NCBI GenBank assembly: GCA_002794785.1
Contig: NBBA01000009.1
Span: forward strand, 558,001-622,000
DNA from: Coniferiporia sulphurascens
Taxonomy: Eukaryota > Basidiomycota > Agaricomycetes > Hymenochaetales > Hymenochaetaceae
Direction of reading: 5' to 3'
Length of the DNA stretch: 64,000 bases
This document shows positions 38,046 through 51,750 of this stretch, in pieces. The position numbers were made by a program, and so were the translations under genes. Under the pieces are notes generated by a model that ran no database searches, was not told the origin of the DNA, and saw only the letters and a list, made by a program, of their open reading frames with translations. The number at the start of each line of letters is the position of its first letter. Position 1 is the first letter of the stretch.

Positions 38046-38764
38046 GGTCGTATGAAATCAACGCTTTCTGTTATCAGCCTGGTGGTTAACCCGCCCAGGA
38101 TAAAAGCAACCGCGTCGTTCGAGGACTGTGACGGATACCACAATGATACACTTCGTATTTCGGATGATGTACATGCTTTGGGACTCTTCTGACTTTTTCG
38201 TCTTCATTTTCATTTCTCTCTGTCAACACCACACGCTCGTTATATCTTTTGTTTCGTCTCCTTTCACGACCCGTCTAATGTGATTGCCTAGACAAGCAAT
38301 TGTGAACCGCTATATTCTATTCAGTAGGCTAAGCGCGGCTAATGGATGGGAAGGATTATGTACATTGGTTCGGGCTCTCGACTGGAATAATTATACCACT
38401 TTATTTTCACGTAACCAGTAAGACGGCTGTGCTGATCGGCGGAGTAAGTCAGACCGAGAGCGCGGCGGCCCGGACGATCTTTTACAGTTTCATAGCCTCC
38501 GTCGGAGGGGCCCGTTGCACGTGACCACCCCATGCACAGGCCAGGCTGACGCGTCCCCTCCCAGTACTGCCTCTCTTTATAACTAGCTGCTTGTCTTCTC
38601 CCCTCCGCCCGCCCCTCCGTTTTCCTACCTAGTGCCACTCCATCCTTGCGACCGCACGTCCCTTTTGCTCACCCCCGTACGCTGTAAGTTCGCATTCTGC
38701 ATTTACGCCACGCTCTGCCGCTGCTAATCGCTATCTGCTTCAGCCGTATCGTATTCTAACCGCC
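38046..38764. other. intergenic region, AN1-protein promoter
   Basis: Contains the syntaxin 3' flank and then the promoter of the next gene. A TTTATAA box lies at 38577-38583 with a C/T-rich leader. A probable 5'-UTR intron spans 38684-38743 (GTAAGT to TTCAG with GCTAAT branch point). No protein gene is supported. Confidence 0.5.
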
Positions 38765-39068
38765 ATGGCAGCAAAGAAACGTTGTCAGCTCGTCGCCCAG
38801 CCCCTCTGCAACTCCGCAGCTATGCGCTTCGCTGGAGAGTGCCCACACTGCAAGTCCTGCTTCTGCAGCGACGTGAGTACCATCTCTGCGCCTTCAACCT
38901 GTCGATGACTCATTTTCGTCCTGTTTGGGCCTTTCCCCCTTCTAGCATCGTTTGCCCGAACACCACAACTGTAATAAGCTAGAAGACTGCAGACAGGCAG
39001 CCTTCCAACGGAACAAGGACAAACTGGAGGCGGAGCGCACGGTTGCACCGAAGATGGCAGTCGTGTGA
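38765..39068 (+). CDS. small AN1-type zinc-finger protein
   Basis: A 76-residue protein that consists almost entirely of one AN1 finger. Exon 1 (MAAKKRCQLVAQPLCNSAAM, then FAGECPHCKSCFCSD) splices at about 38873-38945 to HRLPEHHNCNKLEDCRQAAF. The C and H pattern (C-x7-C, C-x2-C-x2-C-x-C, HRLPEHHNC) fits the AN1 fold that coordinates two zinc ions. The tail is basic and helical (NKDKLEAERTVAPKMAVV). AN1 proteins often act with ubiquitin, Cdc48 or stress responses; no second domain is present here. The strong-looking promoter suggests good expression. Confidence 0.87.
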
Positions 39069-39779
39069 CCCATTATCCCTTCTCTTCGTCTTTTTCTATC
39101 CCCATTTACTATCTGTTTTTCCTTTACCCGTGAGTGTCGCATCGTTCCTCACACTCCCTTGTTAACTGACTTCTCCGCGGACCTTTTCAGGCTGAGACCT
39201 CCCGACGGACCTAATTTCTATTGCTATTCTGCTTTGGTTTCACTGTGCACCCTCGATTTTACTACATAGATTCTTGCTGGCGTAATGTATCATGCTTGGG
39301 TCCCGCACACTGCTCCTGCATGAGCTTTTCTTCTTGTAGTTTTTCTTTATTCTCCGGGTTGTTAAATGTAACTTCTACATATGCTTATATCCGCTAAGCT
39401 CGGCCGTCGGATAACCCGCGAGGAAATTGTTTCGCGTTGTCTCACGCCGGTTGTCGTGCCAAGATTTTGAGCGTATTGCGGCCGTTGTGCGGCCATTTTG
39501 TATTGTATATAAGAGTCAGCGACACATATAGGTCGTCCCCGAAACAGGTGCAAGTCTCAGACAAGTCTGTGATACTTCCAGGTCTCAATCCTCTGCTGTC
39601 TCGTCTCGGGGCGCACAGGTCTACCCCTCATCACGTGAAACCCGGTCGCCTGATTCCCCGGACTATCCCGATTCCGAGTCCTCCCCCGCGGCACAGGATA
39701 ATAATCAGTCGTCAAAAAGACTCAAAACCGGTTCCTACTCACAATCAGGACCTCCTCTCTCCAAACAAAACCTCTTGAA
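39069..39779. other. intergenic region, aspartate aminotransferase promoter
   Basis: T-rich 3' flank up to about 39360, then the promoter, with a TATATAAG box at 39506-39513. No gene or RNA gene is seen. Confidence 0.5.
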
Positions 39780-41602
<1,823 letters not shown>

Positions 41603-42290
41603 GCGGGGGGATTATTGTTAATTGTTTAAATGATATTTGCAAAAGAGAAGATAGATTGATATGTAATATTGGATAGACGTAAGCGTCCAGGCACATGTAG
41701 AGGACGTGTATAGAAGGTCTGGGAATGGACCACTACGTCATGGATGATCTTTGGACCCTTAAGTTGCCCAGACGAGACAATTTTGTCGACCGAGTCGTGC
41801 AATTTGCCGTCAAGTTGAACGTCGCTCGCTGTCGTCACTGCCCGCCAACCGCCGTCGCCGCCGTCGTCATCGCCCGCTGCCCTGCCGCCGGCACGTCGGA
41901 GCAGGAGATCCCGCGACAGCTGTCGAGAGTGCCCAGGCAGACTAGCCCGCTTGAACAAGCAGAGAAGAGCGACGCCGCAGCCTACCACTTAGCGCGCGCG
42001 CGGCTCCACCGTGACTGCAGCCCGTGCCAGAACGAAGGCTCCACCGAAGGCCGCCGACCGTGCGAGCCGCTGCCCTTTCTCTCGTCCCCTCCCCCGATCG
42101 CCCTGTGTGTCCAAGTCCCTCCGCGCCTTTCGCCCGAATCGAGCCCGCGTTCCTGCCCGCTCCCCGCCCGCCCTTGCCCCCCCGCGCCTCTGCCGGCATA
42201 TATGCCCATCCACGCCCCGGAGCGAGTGCGTCTCTCTTCGTGTCTTGTATCCTCCGCGCCCCCCCTCTGAATGTGTCTCTCTTGCTCGAT
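41603..42290. other. GC-rich intergenic promoter region
   Basis: Between aspartate aminotransferase and the PP4 subunit gene. The second half is C-rich and open in all forward frames because of composition. The upstream in-frame extension of the next gene lacks an ATG. No separate gene is supported. Confidence 0.45.
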
Positions 42291-45200
42291 ATGGGTATCG
42301 TAGTGTCCTGGATCAACGCAATCTGGGCCGGTCAGGACGCCTGGTTGACTACTACACACGACGCTCTCTCCCACCATCGCCCGTCCCTCCAGCAGTCCCA
42401 TTCCTTTGACGCCCTCCGCTCACCCGATGTCGACCAGCTCCCCGGCGACTCCGTCCCACTGACCCCAACCCTTTCGGCTACTTCTCATCCGTTTACTCCT
42501 GCAAGCCCCTCCTCTCTGTCCCATCCACCACCTTCGCCGCCGCGTCCCGCTTCTCCGCCTCGCTCTGTGGACGGAAATAGCCATCTTCTTTCTACCTCTT
42601 CGGACTACGACGACAGCACACGTCCGACGGCGATGGCAGCTGCCGAATCCATCCCCGCCGCTGCCGACGCCGCCGGCAACGGCAACAGTGCCGACCTCGG
42701 CCCCGACCCTGGCACGGCCCTCGTCCCCATCCTTGATCCCGCCCCCACTCCCACTCCCGTTCCCGTCCCTGCCCCCATCGCCATATCTGCGATCGAATCG
42801 CCGTCACTACCGCCAAACCTCGGTCTGCGCATTGACGTCTCAGCAGCCAATGACCCCGCCATGGACCGCGAGATCGAGATGGTCGATGCGAGCTTTGTCA
42901 CCCCGCCCGCAGCTCCCGATCCCTCGGTAGACATGTGTTTCGACGATGACGGTCTTAGCGCCCTTGAGAAAATATACCTTTTCGCGCGTAGCAATGCCTC
43001 CTTCCATAGGTGGGTTCTGAAGCCTGTCACTGAAATTGCAACTACGTCATGCTCAAGGCCGGCTCACTTTCCCCCTCTCCCCCAGGGAGTTTATCGCACG
43101 GTCCTTGCCCATGTTCCTCCCTGACGTCGCCCCCAGCGAGGCCGTAGAGTACGTCATTCCTCTTATGAACGGCCTCGCCATGGATGAAGGTTAGTCCCTC
43201 CCTTTTTTCTGTCGTCACTACAGAAATCCAAGTGAGGTTTGATTTGAAAAAATGATGTATGACGTCTAGATGAGGCTGTGAAAGAGGCCCTCGTAGAGGA
43301 TCTAGTCTCTAGCATATGGTGGTTCCTCACGGTACTTACCCCCCTTTCTCTCTCTAGATATTACTCTTCCCGCAACTGACTTGCCAACAGCATTGTCAGG
43401 TCGTCAACTACGAGGTTCCAGAAGAGGCCGAGCCGCGCGACGTTCCTCTGCTCTACGTGCAGTCTTTCACGCCCCTCCTCGGAACCCTCCTCTTAAATCC
43501 GAGTATCAATGTCGGTGCACCCGCCCGCCACTGCGTGGTTAATCTTTTGGGTCGTATCCGCGAAGCTGATGCTCAAAGCGAAAAGGCCGGAAACTTTGTG
43601 TCTGAGGACCGGAGGCTTTTCGAACGCGAGCTCATACAACAGGTAGTCATCGGCATGGCCCACTTGGATGCCAACAACGGTAATGACGAGTCTAACGATT
43701 CCGGCGCGGGGACAAATAGTATTCAGACATCTCTGTCCGAGTCAGCGATCAGCGATAGGACTGCCCACTCATTTGTTGCGTCGGATGCTCTCCAGAGCCC
43801 TCCTCCGTCAGCGGCGGATGACAGTTTGATGCTTTCCGCATTCACGTCCGCGGCTCTAGCTCTTACAGCCACGCAGTTCCTGGCCGAGAAAGATGAACCT
43901 TCTCCCCCGAGGGCGGCTCCCGCAGCCGCAATCCAGCGTCCGCCCTCGCCGCTGCCTTCCGCCTCTTCCCAGGTTTCAATTTTGTCAGAGATCGAGCCCG
44001 AGTTTGCACATCTTGTCTCTCAGGCGTCGCCAACGGCAGGGCTGTCCAACCCTCCGGGACTGACCTCGCCGATGGAAGACGTGCGACCGTCGCCAGGATG
44101 GCATTCAGGACCTTTTCAGGCTGCGGAAGCTGTAGATGAGCATATGATGAGTGATGCGTCGCAGCCACAGTTGGAGGCCCCTCGGCCTTTATACCTTCCC
44201 GAGTTTAGGGCACCTACCATAGCGGGTGAAAGTTTGCAGTCGCATTTGAACGGAGGCGGAGGCGATCTAGGTGGTGATTCCAATGACGAGCAAGCTGCGA
44301 TTGGGAGGCTGGCAAGCATGAGTTTGATGGCAGCCGTCACTGCCAGTGGTAAGTAATATGCTGTTCTTTATGAAGCTGTTCGTGGATATCGGCAATAGCA
44401 TTAAATATATGTTTACTTCAGGTTACCTGGATCACGACTCACAACTTGCCTTTGTCAAAGAAGTAGAACGGGCCGGTCGCGACGTCGTCTTTTGGGTTAG
44501 ACGCGAAGCAACATTTGCACTAGGAGCACTTGCAAAAGTCGTCCCCGAAGAAATCTTTTACTTGACTCTAGTGAGTCTTCGTCGCTAATGATTTGCTGTG
44601 CTATGGAATTTATAGTTTCCCACAGCTGCCTCTATTTGAATCCTTTTGTGAGGATTCTGCCTGGAATGTTCGCCAGTCGGTTCTGTTTGCCCTACCTGCA
44701 GTTCTCTCACGTTTACCTTTTGAGTCACGAAGAACGCGGGCGTTGCATACTATCCTCAAATTATCCGTCGACCCCGAACCGCAGGTCCGGACTGGTGTAT
44801 TAGAAGTCCTGGGGGAAGTGATTTACTCTTTTGATGAAGACGACAAGGGCCCCCCGGACGAGATTGTTAGACTCTTCATAGGTGAAGAAGGTCAAGACTG
44901 GCATGCACCTGAATCCCACGCCTTCGAGATGCTAAACAATGCTCAGTCGCGTACTCCCTGGGCAAGCTCTACGATGCGCGCGCGGATTATGGCTGCATCC
45001 GATGATTTTATTTCACAATCAACATATCCGTATCCTTCCTCGCCCTCTCCCCCTAATTCATCTCCTACCATCGACGCTGCACGACCGCTTATCTGCGCAT
45101 TCAATCTTCCCGCTGTCGTTCTCACTCTTGGTCCCGGACGTTGGTCAGAGCTACGCGGGTTGTACTTTTTCCTCTCACGGACGGGTGTGAGCAAAGTTCG

Positions 45201-46352
45201 TCAGACATTGGCGGCGAGTATCGGCGAGGTCGCACGGATTATTGGTCCCGAGAATGCACGTCGTGACCTGGTATATCGTTGGTTAGATTTTGCGCGAGGA
45301 CATGATGCAGCAGTGCGCGCAAAGGCGCTTGAGGCGTTGGATGTGTTTTTACAGGCCCTGGACCCGGCGGACCGAGTGCAACTTGTGGACAGTTTGGAAG
45401 AAATCTGGATTAACCATTTAAAGAGGTGGCGAGAGCGTGAGGTTCTGGCGAAAAGACTTGCTCAGCTGGCGCATTTATTCCCGACCAACGGACACGCATT
45501 ACGGACGTTGTTTGGTAGAGCACTCAGGGACGAAACGGCCGCAGTGAGGAAGGCAGCCGTAGATACTGTAAGTGTGCCCGTTCATTCATCCAGGTCACAC
45601 CACTTATTACTTGAGGGATCAAGTACCCTTATGTATACGACTGTCTTTCAGCACATCCAGAACTCTTGCAGTCAATTGTGGACGAAGTCTTGTCTTTGGC
45701 CAACGAGCAAACTTACAAGCGACGACTAACGTACGTAATTTCGCTGTTCTGCTCGTCTCGCTCTGAACAATCGAACGCTTGTCTAGTTATGTGGAATGTG
45801 TAAAATCTCTGATTACTCACTATCCTTACAACGAACGCATCATGGATGACGAGAGCTTCTGGCACCCGGCAGTGGCGCTCGCCAAAGACAAAATTGTAGA
45901 CGTACGGATTGGCATGGCGCGGTTGATGAGTGTCGCGTGCGGTGTGTAGAACTCCACTTTTTACATCTCACGATAATACTGATTAGCGGTACAGACAAGA
46001 TTGTTTCGCAAGATCGCACGCTCCCGACGGTGGTACTCCACATTGTTCAGGTCCTGAGCGAGGATACAGCTAACGACGTCCGGGCATTTGTGCTGCACAT
46101 ACTCGCCCGCGACACATATGAAGTCCCGCAAGAACCCGAGGAACAGATTACGGCGGCATCGTCTGCTACGGCGATCTACTCACAGCCGCCACCAAGGAGA
46201 CAAACACGGTGGCCTGCAGTGGCCATCGAGCCGGAGATCGCGGATTCATTCCGTAAGCAGGAGATGTACTCGACGGTAAGGGCCCGCATCAATGCAATGC
46301 AATGCAGTCAGAGCTTATTCTAATTAATTGACAGGCACAGGCAGGAGGATAG
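42291..46352 (+). CDS. PP4 regulatory subunit 1-like HEAT-repeat protein
   Basis: Scaffold-type regulator of protein phosphatase 4 (PPP4R1-like). Start MGIVVSWINAIWAGQDAWLT, then a Pro/Ser/Ala-rich stretch. The HEAT-repeat array starts at LSALEKIYLFARSNASFHRE and continues through FLPDVAPSEAVEYVIPLMNG, EEAEPRDVPLLYVQSFTPLL, a disordered insert (about 43680-44330), and GYLDHDSQLAFVKEVERAGR. Next come WNVRQSVLFALPAVLSRL, EPQVRTGVLEVLGEVIYSFD, VSKVRQTLAASIGEVARIIG and HDAAVRAKALEALDVFLQAL. The last repeats include DKIVSQDRTLPTVVLHIVQV. About eight introns; the final one (ending 46334) leaves only AQAGG before the stop. The assignment to PPP4R1 rests on the repeat layout. Confidence 0.8.
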
Positions 46353-46863
46353 AGGGCGTGCGAGAAAGGGGCCGTGTCTGGTGACCTCGAGACTTCTGAG
46401 CTGGACGGGTCGTTCCGCTATTGGACGGAGCAGCTTCGCAAGCTGGGCGAATGCAGGACGGGCCTTGCACCACAATTCGCCGGGAGAGCCCCTTTCGGGA
46501 GTGCTGGCTGATGTGCGGCCACATCGGCCAGGAGAGGGCGGATTTAGTTGATTGTGTTTTCTTTATTTTCGCTAGTTATTTGCAGTATGTAAAGACGGAC
46601 TATTGCAGGCGATGATTATAGCTAATATTAATGTACGTATTGGATGTATTTTGCGAGTGCGAGGGACCGACCATTGTTGTGGTGGTGGGCTGAGGCCACG
46701 TGCGCGACGGTTTCTTAAATTCATTCGCGAGCTGTCCGTCTGGGCCCGCATCTTCCCATCTCTGCCTCGGTGCAAGCTCGTAGACCGGTTCTACTCAGCC
46801 TCCCCCCTCCTTCCTCACCCTCACCCTCCCCTTCTCTTCCCTCTCTCCGCCATCCGCCGCCGC
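46353..46863. other. intergenic region
   Basis: The 3' flank of the PP4 subunit gene and the C/T-rich promoter and leader (46790-46860) of the MARVEL-like gene. No gene is seen. Confidence 0.45.
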
Positions 46864-48441
46864 ATGTTGTCTCCCCTCCTCCTCTGTCGCGCAGCAACTT
46901 TCGGTCAGTGCTCTTTTCATCACTGGTCGGCTTCTGCAACCCTCACACTCAATTCTTCTTCTTCCATGGCCCACAGCGCTCTTTATCGTCTGCAATGCAG
47001 TCATCTGCACCGTCGGCGCCTGGAACCTGAGCTCTGTTCAAGAGCTCTCGCGCGTCGGTCAGTTTAAATTCTCTAGCTACTTCTTAGACGCTCACACCAG
47101 TTTGTCTTTTCTCCGTCGCCTCCAGCACACGCGGACAGCTTCCTCATCTTCCTTGGTGCACTCGGTTTGGTGGTCGTCTTCCCCGTGTACGTATGATCTC
47201 ATTGTGCACATCCGGTCTTTTCATAGACCTGCCTGCAGTATCTTCATCGAGGTCATGCGCAAAGGCGCGATCACCGGTCGTGTGTGGTTTGAGGTCGGCT
47301 GGGTCACATTATTCTGGCTGCTCAACTTCGGTATGTGCATAAATGCTACCAGTCTGTGTGCAGACAGTTAATTTGTATCGTGAGCAGCCGGCGCCGCTGC
47401 TTTCACTGCTATTGCGCCTGGGGCGTTATGCAGCTTCTCGAGTACGTCGTAATTATTGTCCTGTACAAAGCGCGCGTCTAATTATCCACAGGCGCCGATT
47501 CGCATCGTTCGGGTTCGGCTTGTGCTTCCGCCCGAGTCCTTGTAGTATTTTCGTGGCTTAATACAGGCTTCCGTACGTTCCCCCTCTTTTCCTCTTTGAT
47601 CGTTTCAAGGAAGATGATCGGTTATAGCGTGGTACTGATTTTTTCTTTCGCTCTATAAACAGTTTTCCTCTACTTTTTCCTGCTCTCTCTCTTTGCCATC
47701 ATGCACCGAAAAGAGGGTGGGGGCGTCTGGCAGACTAGTGTACGCGAGTTCCCCTGGTTCGAGACGAAGCAGTGTCTTCGGAGTACGCCGAATTCACCTG
47801 TTGGTGCGCGCTTTGCGAAGCCGAAGCTCCCATCGCTCGTCGCACCGAAGCCACGTCGTCCGCCGCCTGTCTTTGTCCATCAGCGCGCGGGTCTCAGCTC
47901 GACAGTTGAGATTGAGCACTTCACGGATATCGCCAGTGCCGAGGAGCAGCCGTTACCGCATAATCCTACTGTTGTAGCCCCTACCGCCAGTAATGCGGTG
48001 GCGTTCTACCCTCAACACGTGCAAACGACCATGCAGGTCACGACTACAACGTATGGGAGCAACACCTACTACCCGTCGAACCCTGGGCCGTCACCTCCTC
48101 CTATACGTAACTGGCCTCTCCCAATGCCTTCTAGCGGCTATAGTACTCCTAGGTCCGAGCGTGCCGCACAAAAACAACGCGCGAATTCTAGCGCATCAAC
48201 CGCAACTACCTCGCGCAAAAGTAGACGCTCAGAAGCTCCCCCACTGCCTCAGGAGCCAGAGCAATCTACGGCTGGAAAAGCGCCTTCTAGTGCAACTGAT
48301 GTGCCGGCTGCGACACTATCTCCGACACGCTCGCGACCGACAGGTCCACGCACGCGTTCAGGGTCGTCAGGATTCGTTCGCCCGCGGCCACCACCGCTCG
48401 ACTTGACACGAAACGGCTCGACGCCGAACGTGCGCCGATAG
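46864..48441 (+). CDS. MARVEL-like four-helix membrane protein with long cytosolic tail
   Basis: Seven small exons rebuild a four-span module: LLLCRAATFALFIVCNAVIC, SFLIFLGALGLVVVFPVIFI, GWVTLFWLLNFAGAAAFTAI and, after a Ser/Ala-rich loop, VVFSWLNTGFLFLYFFLLSL. The spacing and EVMRKG between helices 2 and 3 fit MARVEL-domain proteins of fungi. The remaining ~245 residues are disordered and rich in Pro, Ser and Arg (PKPRRPPPVFVHQ, then RPPPLDLTRNGSTPNVRR), with several PxxP stretches that could bind SH3 domains. Function unknown; MARVEL proteins often act in membrane trafficking or plasma-membrane domains. Joining phases agree at every junction, which supports the model. Confidence 0.78.
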
Positions 48442-48834
48442 GGCACCCGGACTTTCTTTCCCTCCCCCCCTCTCTCATGCTGTGCGTACCGCGTACTTTA
48501 ACATGGCATGTGTACCAGGAACCGTGATAGTTGTACGACCTGCCTGCACTGCGCTGCGCGCTGCACATCCACTCCTTTGTATCGACTATGTTCAATCGTT
48601 ATCTGCTGAAAGAATTGTAGACTTATTAGGCAACGCCTTACATTATGTTTCTTCTCCCTGGGACTGCGTTCTCTCTTTTTTGTGCTGTAACGCTGCGGCC
48701 TCTCATTGCAATACATAGCATGTTTGTCAAACGCATCTGAGTCGTGAGGGACTAGAAATGACAAGACTTTACATAAAAGCGACGCAATATCCAATACTTA
48801 GTTCCACATAGATAAAGCAAATATTGACCCAAGA
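48442..48834. other. convergent intergenic region
   Basis: The 3' flanks of the MARVEL-like gene and the proton-channel gene. No gene or RNA is seen. Confidence 0.45.
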
Positions 48835-49801
48835 TTAATACAATACACCAGAGTCGGCGTCCGCCGACGCTAGACGCGCTCGTAGCGTGTTGTTCTCGTT
48901 TTCGAGCCGCGCGGTTTGCGCGGTTTTCTCGCGCAGTTCGCGTCTCGCCTCTTCGAGCTCCTCGGACAGCTGCTCGCTCAGCTCACCGGCTCCGACGGCG
49001 ATACCTATTCCGTCGGAGATGAAATGAGGCGTTTGCGGTGGTGAGCGGCGCGGTGTTAGAGTGATTGGATCATGAGGAGAATGGAAAAGTGCGAGTTAGA
49101 ATGGAATGAGATGAGATGAGGGAGGGATTTAGGAGAAGACGCACCGCCGACGAGTTTCACGAGGCGCCACAGCCGGAGAAGCACGAGCAGGCCGGCGAGC
49201 TCGCGTTCTTTCCCGCGGAGGACGACCTCGAGCACGAACGTTGTGATGATAACGAGCGCGTCGAAGAGGTGCAGCGCCTCGTACGGACTGGCTGCGCGCG
49301 GCGTGTAGTAGCGCCGCCCGAAGCACCATAGCGCGAGCGGGATCTCGAGCAGGAAGAAGGTTGTGATTGCGAGTGAGATGTATGCGAGGACGGAGAGCCA
49401 GACGGGGTTGTCTTCCTCCCCGGTTACGCTGAGGGGTGGGTGCGAGGAGAGGGAGAAGGAGAAGGCGCCTGAGGGCGTGGGCGAAGGTGCGGGCGGGCAC
49501 TCTGGGTTGAGGAAGGTGTATATGAGGTCGGCGAGCACGCAGGATGCGTCAATGGCGATCTGTGCGGCGGTACATGGTATGTCGGGGTGTTGAGCACGGA
49601 CTCGTTCAGATAGATGAGGAGGAAGCTGACCAGTGCGATGACAATACTATGCGTTGTCGGCGCCTCGAGCTTCTCTGCGGTCCATTCCCTCAAAGTCGGC
49701 TTCTCGTTTGAGTCGCGCTGTTCCTCATCGTCAGGTCGGCTTTCGAGGTCAGCGCCTCCGAGCAGAGGCCGTCGCTCCTCTGTTTCACCTATGCCAGACA
49801 T
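48835..49801 (-). CDS. voltage-gated proton channel (Hv1-like)
   Basis: A four-helix voltage-sensor-only channel. Start MSGIGETEERRPLLGG. S1, rebuilt across an intron near 49572-49630, is SIVIALIAIDASCVLADLIY and has the Asp that aligns with the selectivity Asp112 of human Hv1. A 40-residue S1-S2 loop follows. S2 is AITTFFLLEIPLALWCFGRR and S3 is LHLFDALVIITTFVLEVVLR. S4 is LLVLLRLWRLVKLVGG. A second intron (near 49036-49143) leads to a C-terminal coiled coil (LSEQLSEELEEARRELREKT), the usual dimerisation element. In S4 the third gating position is Lys instead of Arg, and the following Asn of animal channels is Gly. Role: proton extrusion during membrane depolarisation or pH stress. Confidence 0.9.
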
Positions 49802-50258
49802 TGGGGCCGGGGTATCTGCCAATTGACGGATGGTGTGCGTTCAGGAGGGGGCGGTCGACCAAGAGTGTTCAACGCGAGGTCAGTATAATACCCGGCCTGC
49901 ATCACGTTCCATTCCAACGCTAGTGCGCTAGTTCAATACAGTCACCCGGCTCTAGTCAAAACACACAGCTCTGTCCAATTCTGCTACCAAAACACGCTAA
50001 TTTTACAGGACATGCACGGAAGGGAACAGCATGCGACGAACACAGCTGCTGTTCGGAGTACAATATAAGATGCATGGTCACGGGGATGGCGCAGTACATA
50101 ATCAGAGGAAAGCAGCCGACAAAAGATAAGAGAAAAAAACTGTCGATCGGACCTGGTATATCGCTGCAAACACGGTCACGAAAGGATGGCAACAGTCCCC
50201 AAAAAGAACCAGGGTACAAGAAATGGACAGCAAGCGCGGTACGCGGCATGCCTAAGGC
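49802..50258. other. intergenic region, Hv1 promoter
   Basis: Between two minus-strand genes; it holds the Hv1 promoter and the 3' flank of the Kre9-like gene. Short open frames on both strands show no recognisable protein. Confidence 0.45.
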
Positions 50259-51188
50259 CTAGAGCGCAAGCAGGCCACCGGCAAGGGCCATACCAGTGCT
50301 GACGAGGACGGGGAGGACAGAGAAATCACCGAACGAAGCGCGGAGCGCAGCATTGGAAGTGCTCGACGAAGACGTGGTCGAGGAGGTCGAGGAGCCGGTG
50401 ACTGAACCGGCTGAACCTGACGCGCTTCCGCTGGGCGAAGTTGCCGAGGGCGAAGCCGCAGAGACCGAAGCCGGAGTACCTATTGCAGCGTAAGTGGGCG
50501 CCCTTCTAAAAATTTCGTATCTCTCGAAACTCACTGCCTGCAACCTCTACCTGGAATGGCTGGGAGGAAGCGAAGACCTGCGTTTCGTTCGTAGAGTTGA
50601 CGAAATTGACAACGTAACCTATACATTTTGATTATCAGCACCGATTATATCAAATGTCCTCGATACCATCAGACTGACCAGAAGCAGCGACCAAGGTGAC
50701 ATTGGTGACCGTGAAAGACCCGTTGCTCACGTCAAGGCCACGAGCAATCTAGTTGAGTACTGTAGTGAGCACAGGTCCGCTGAAGGGAAGCTAACCAAGC
50801 TTACCGAGAAGACTCCATTCAAAAAGCTGGAGTTCGAGTTCGTGACCGTAATGCTGAGCGCCAGACATCAGTCGCATTAACGAGTTACGACTCGGTAGAC
50901 GACTCACTCTACCGGATTGGGATCACTGGAACTGAACGACCAGCTGATAGTGTTGGAGGTATTTTGAACCCTGTAGCATGTAAGAACAATTGTGAGCTAG
51001 CAGGTAACGCCCACCTCAGCGCCGGACGTACCAAAAGCTAGAGGACGAGGGCGTATTGATGGTAATGGCTACAGGACACACAGAACGTCAAGCGTCAGAA
51101 AATTTTCGGTTTCCGGATTGATAAGAAACTGACCTAAAGCCGTGGAAGCGGTGGCAAGGAGAGTAATGACAGACTTTGCGAACAACAT
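50259..51188 (-). CDS. Kre9/Knh1-like GPI-anchored cell-wall protein
   Basis: Secreted surface protein of the Ser/Thr-rich GPI family related to yeast Kre9/Knh1. Signal peptide MLFAKSVITLLATASTALA. Then AITINTPSS, NTSNTISWSFSSSDPNPVE, ALSITVTNSNSSFLNGVFS, ARGLDVSNGSFTVTNVTLV and VNFVNSTNETQVFASSQPFQ form the small beta-sandwich, with several N-glycosylation sites. About six short introns. A Ser/Ala/Thr-rich stalk (AASPSATSPSGSASGS, then STSSTTSSSSTSNAAL) precedes a hydrophobic C-terminus (VLPVLVSTGMALAGGLLAL), the expected GPI signal with no cytosolic tail. A role in beta-glucan assembly is inferred only from the family. Confidence 0.83.
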
Positions 51189-51750
51189 GGTTGGGAAATA
51201 GCAAGTGATCAAGGGGGATATGCTCGAAAAACTGTGCTTGCAGCTGGAGGTGGGAGAGGAGGGAAAAAATTCCTGTGGGAGAGCGTGTCCGAACTTCGCA
51301 GCTGATATTTATTTGTTGTCTTCAGCCACCGTTCAACATGTCTTCGCGCGTAAATTTGATGGCATTATTATGTAAAATTTATATGATGGTCATCTAATTA
51401 AGCGACGGATTTAACTTTGTTTATTTATAATTTTATTTGTTGTTATATTGTATTTACTATGCAAGTGCTCAAGTGCTGCGGCCAATAACTTCCGCCGTGT
51501 GGCTGCTCGCCGACCAACATTTCCTCGGCCGCCTTTCCTTTGCTCTTCAACGTGTCAGGACAGAAACTGGTTCCCTCCCTTTCTCTTTTTCTTTCTTCGG
51601 GGTCCTATTTTTGGCTTGAAATCGCTCAGCACGGTTCCGTCGACGGCCATCAAAGTAGTGCCGCAGCTAGAACCGCGTCCTTTGTATTCGGCCAGCACCT
51701 GTTGTTTTTCTCCCAATTGTCGGATGTTCTGAACATTCCAGGCGAGAAAC
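51189..51750. other. divergent intergenic region
   Basis: Between the Kre9-like gene and the IST1-TBC gene. An AT-rich core lies at about 51340-51460. The rest is open in short frames only. It should carry both promoters. Confidence 0.45.

Noticed and set aside
42024..42290. N-terminal extension of the PP4 regulatory subunit
   Set aside because: The frame is open upstream but contains no ATG, and its Pro/Arg-rich sequence reflects C-rich leader DNA.
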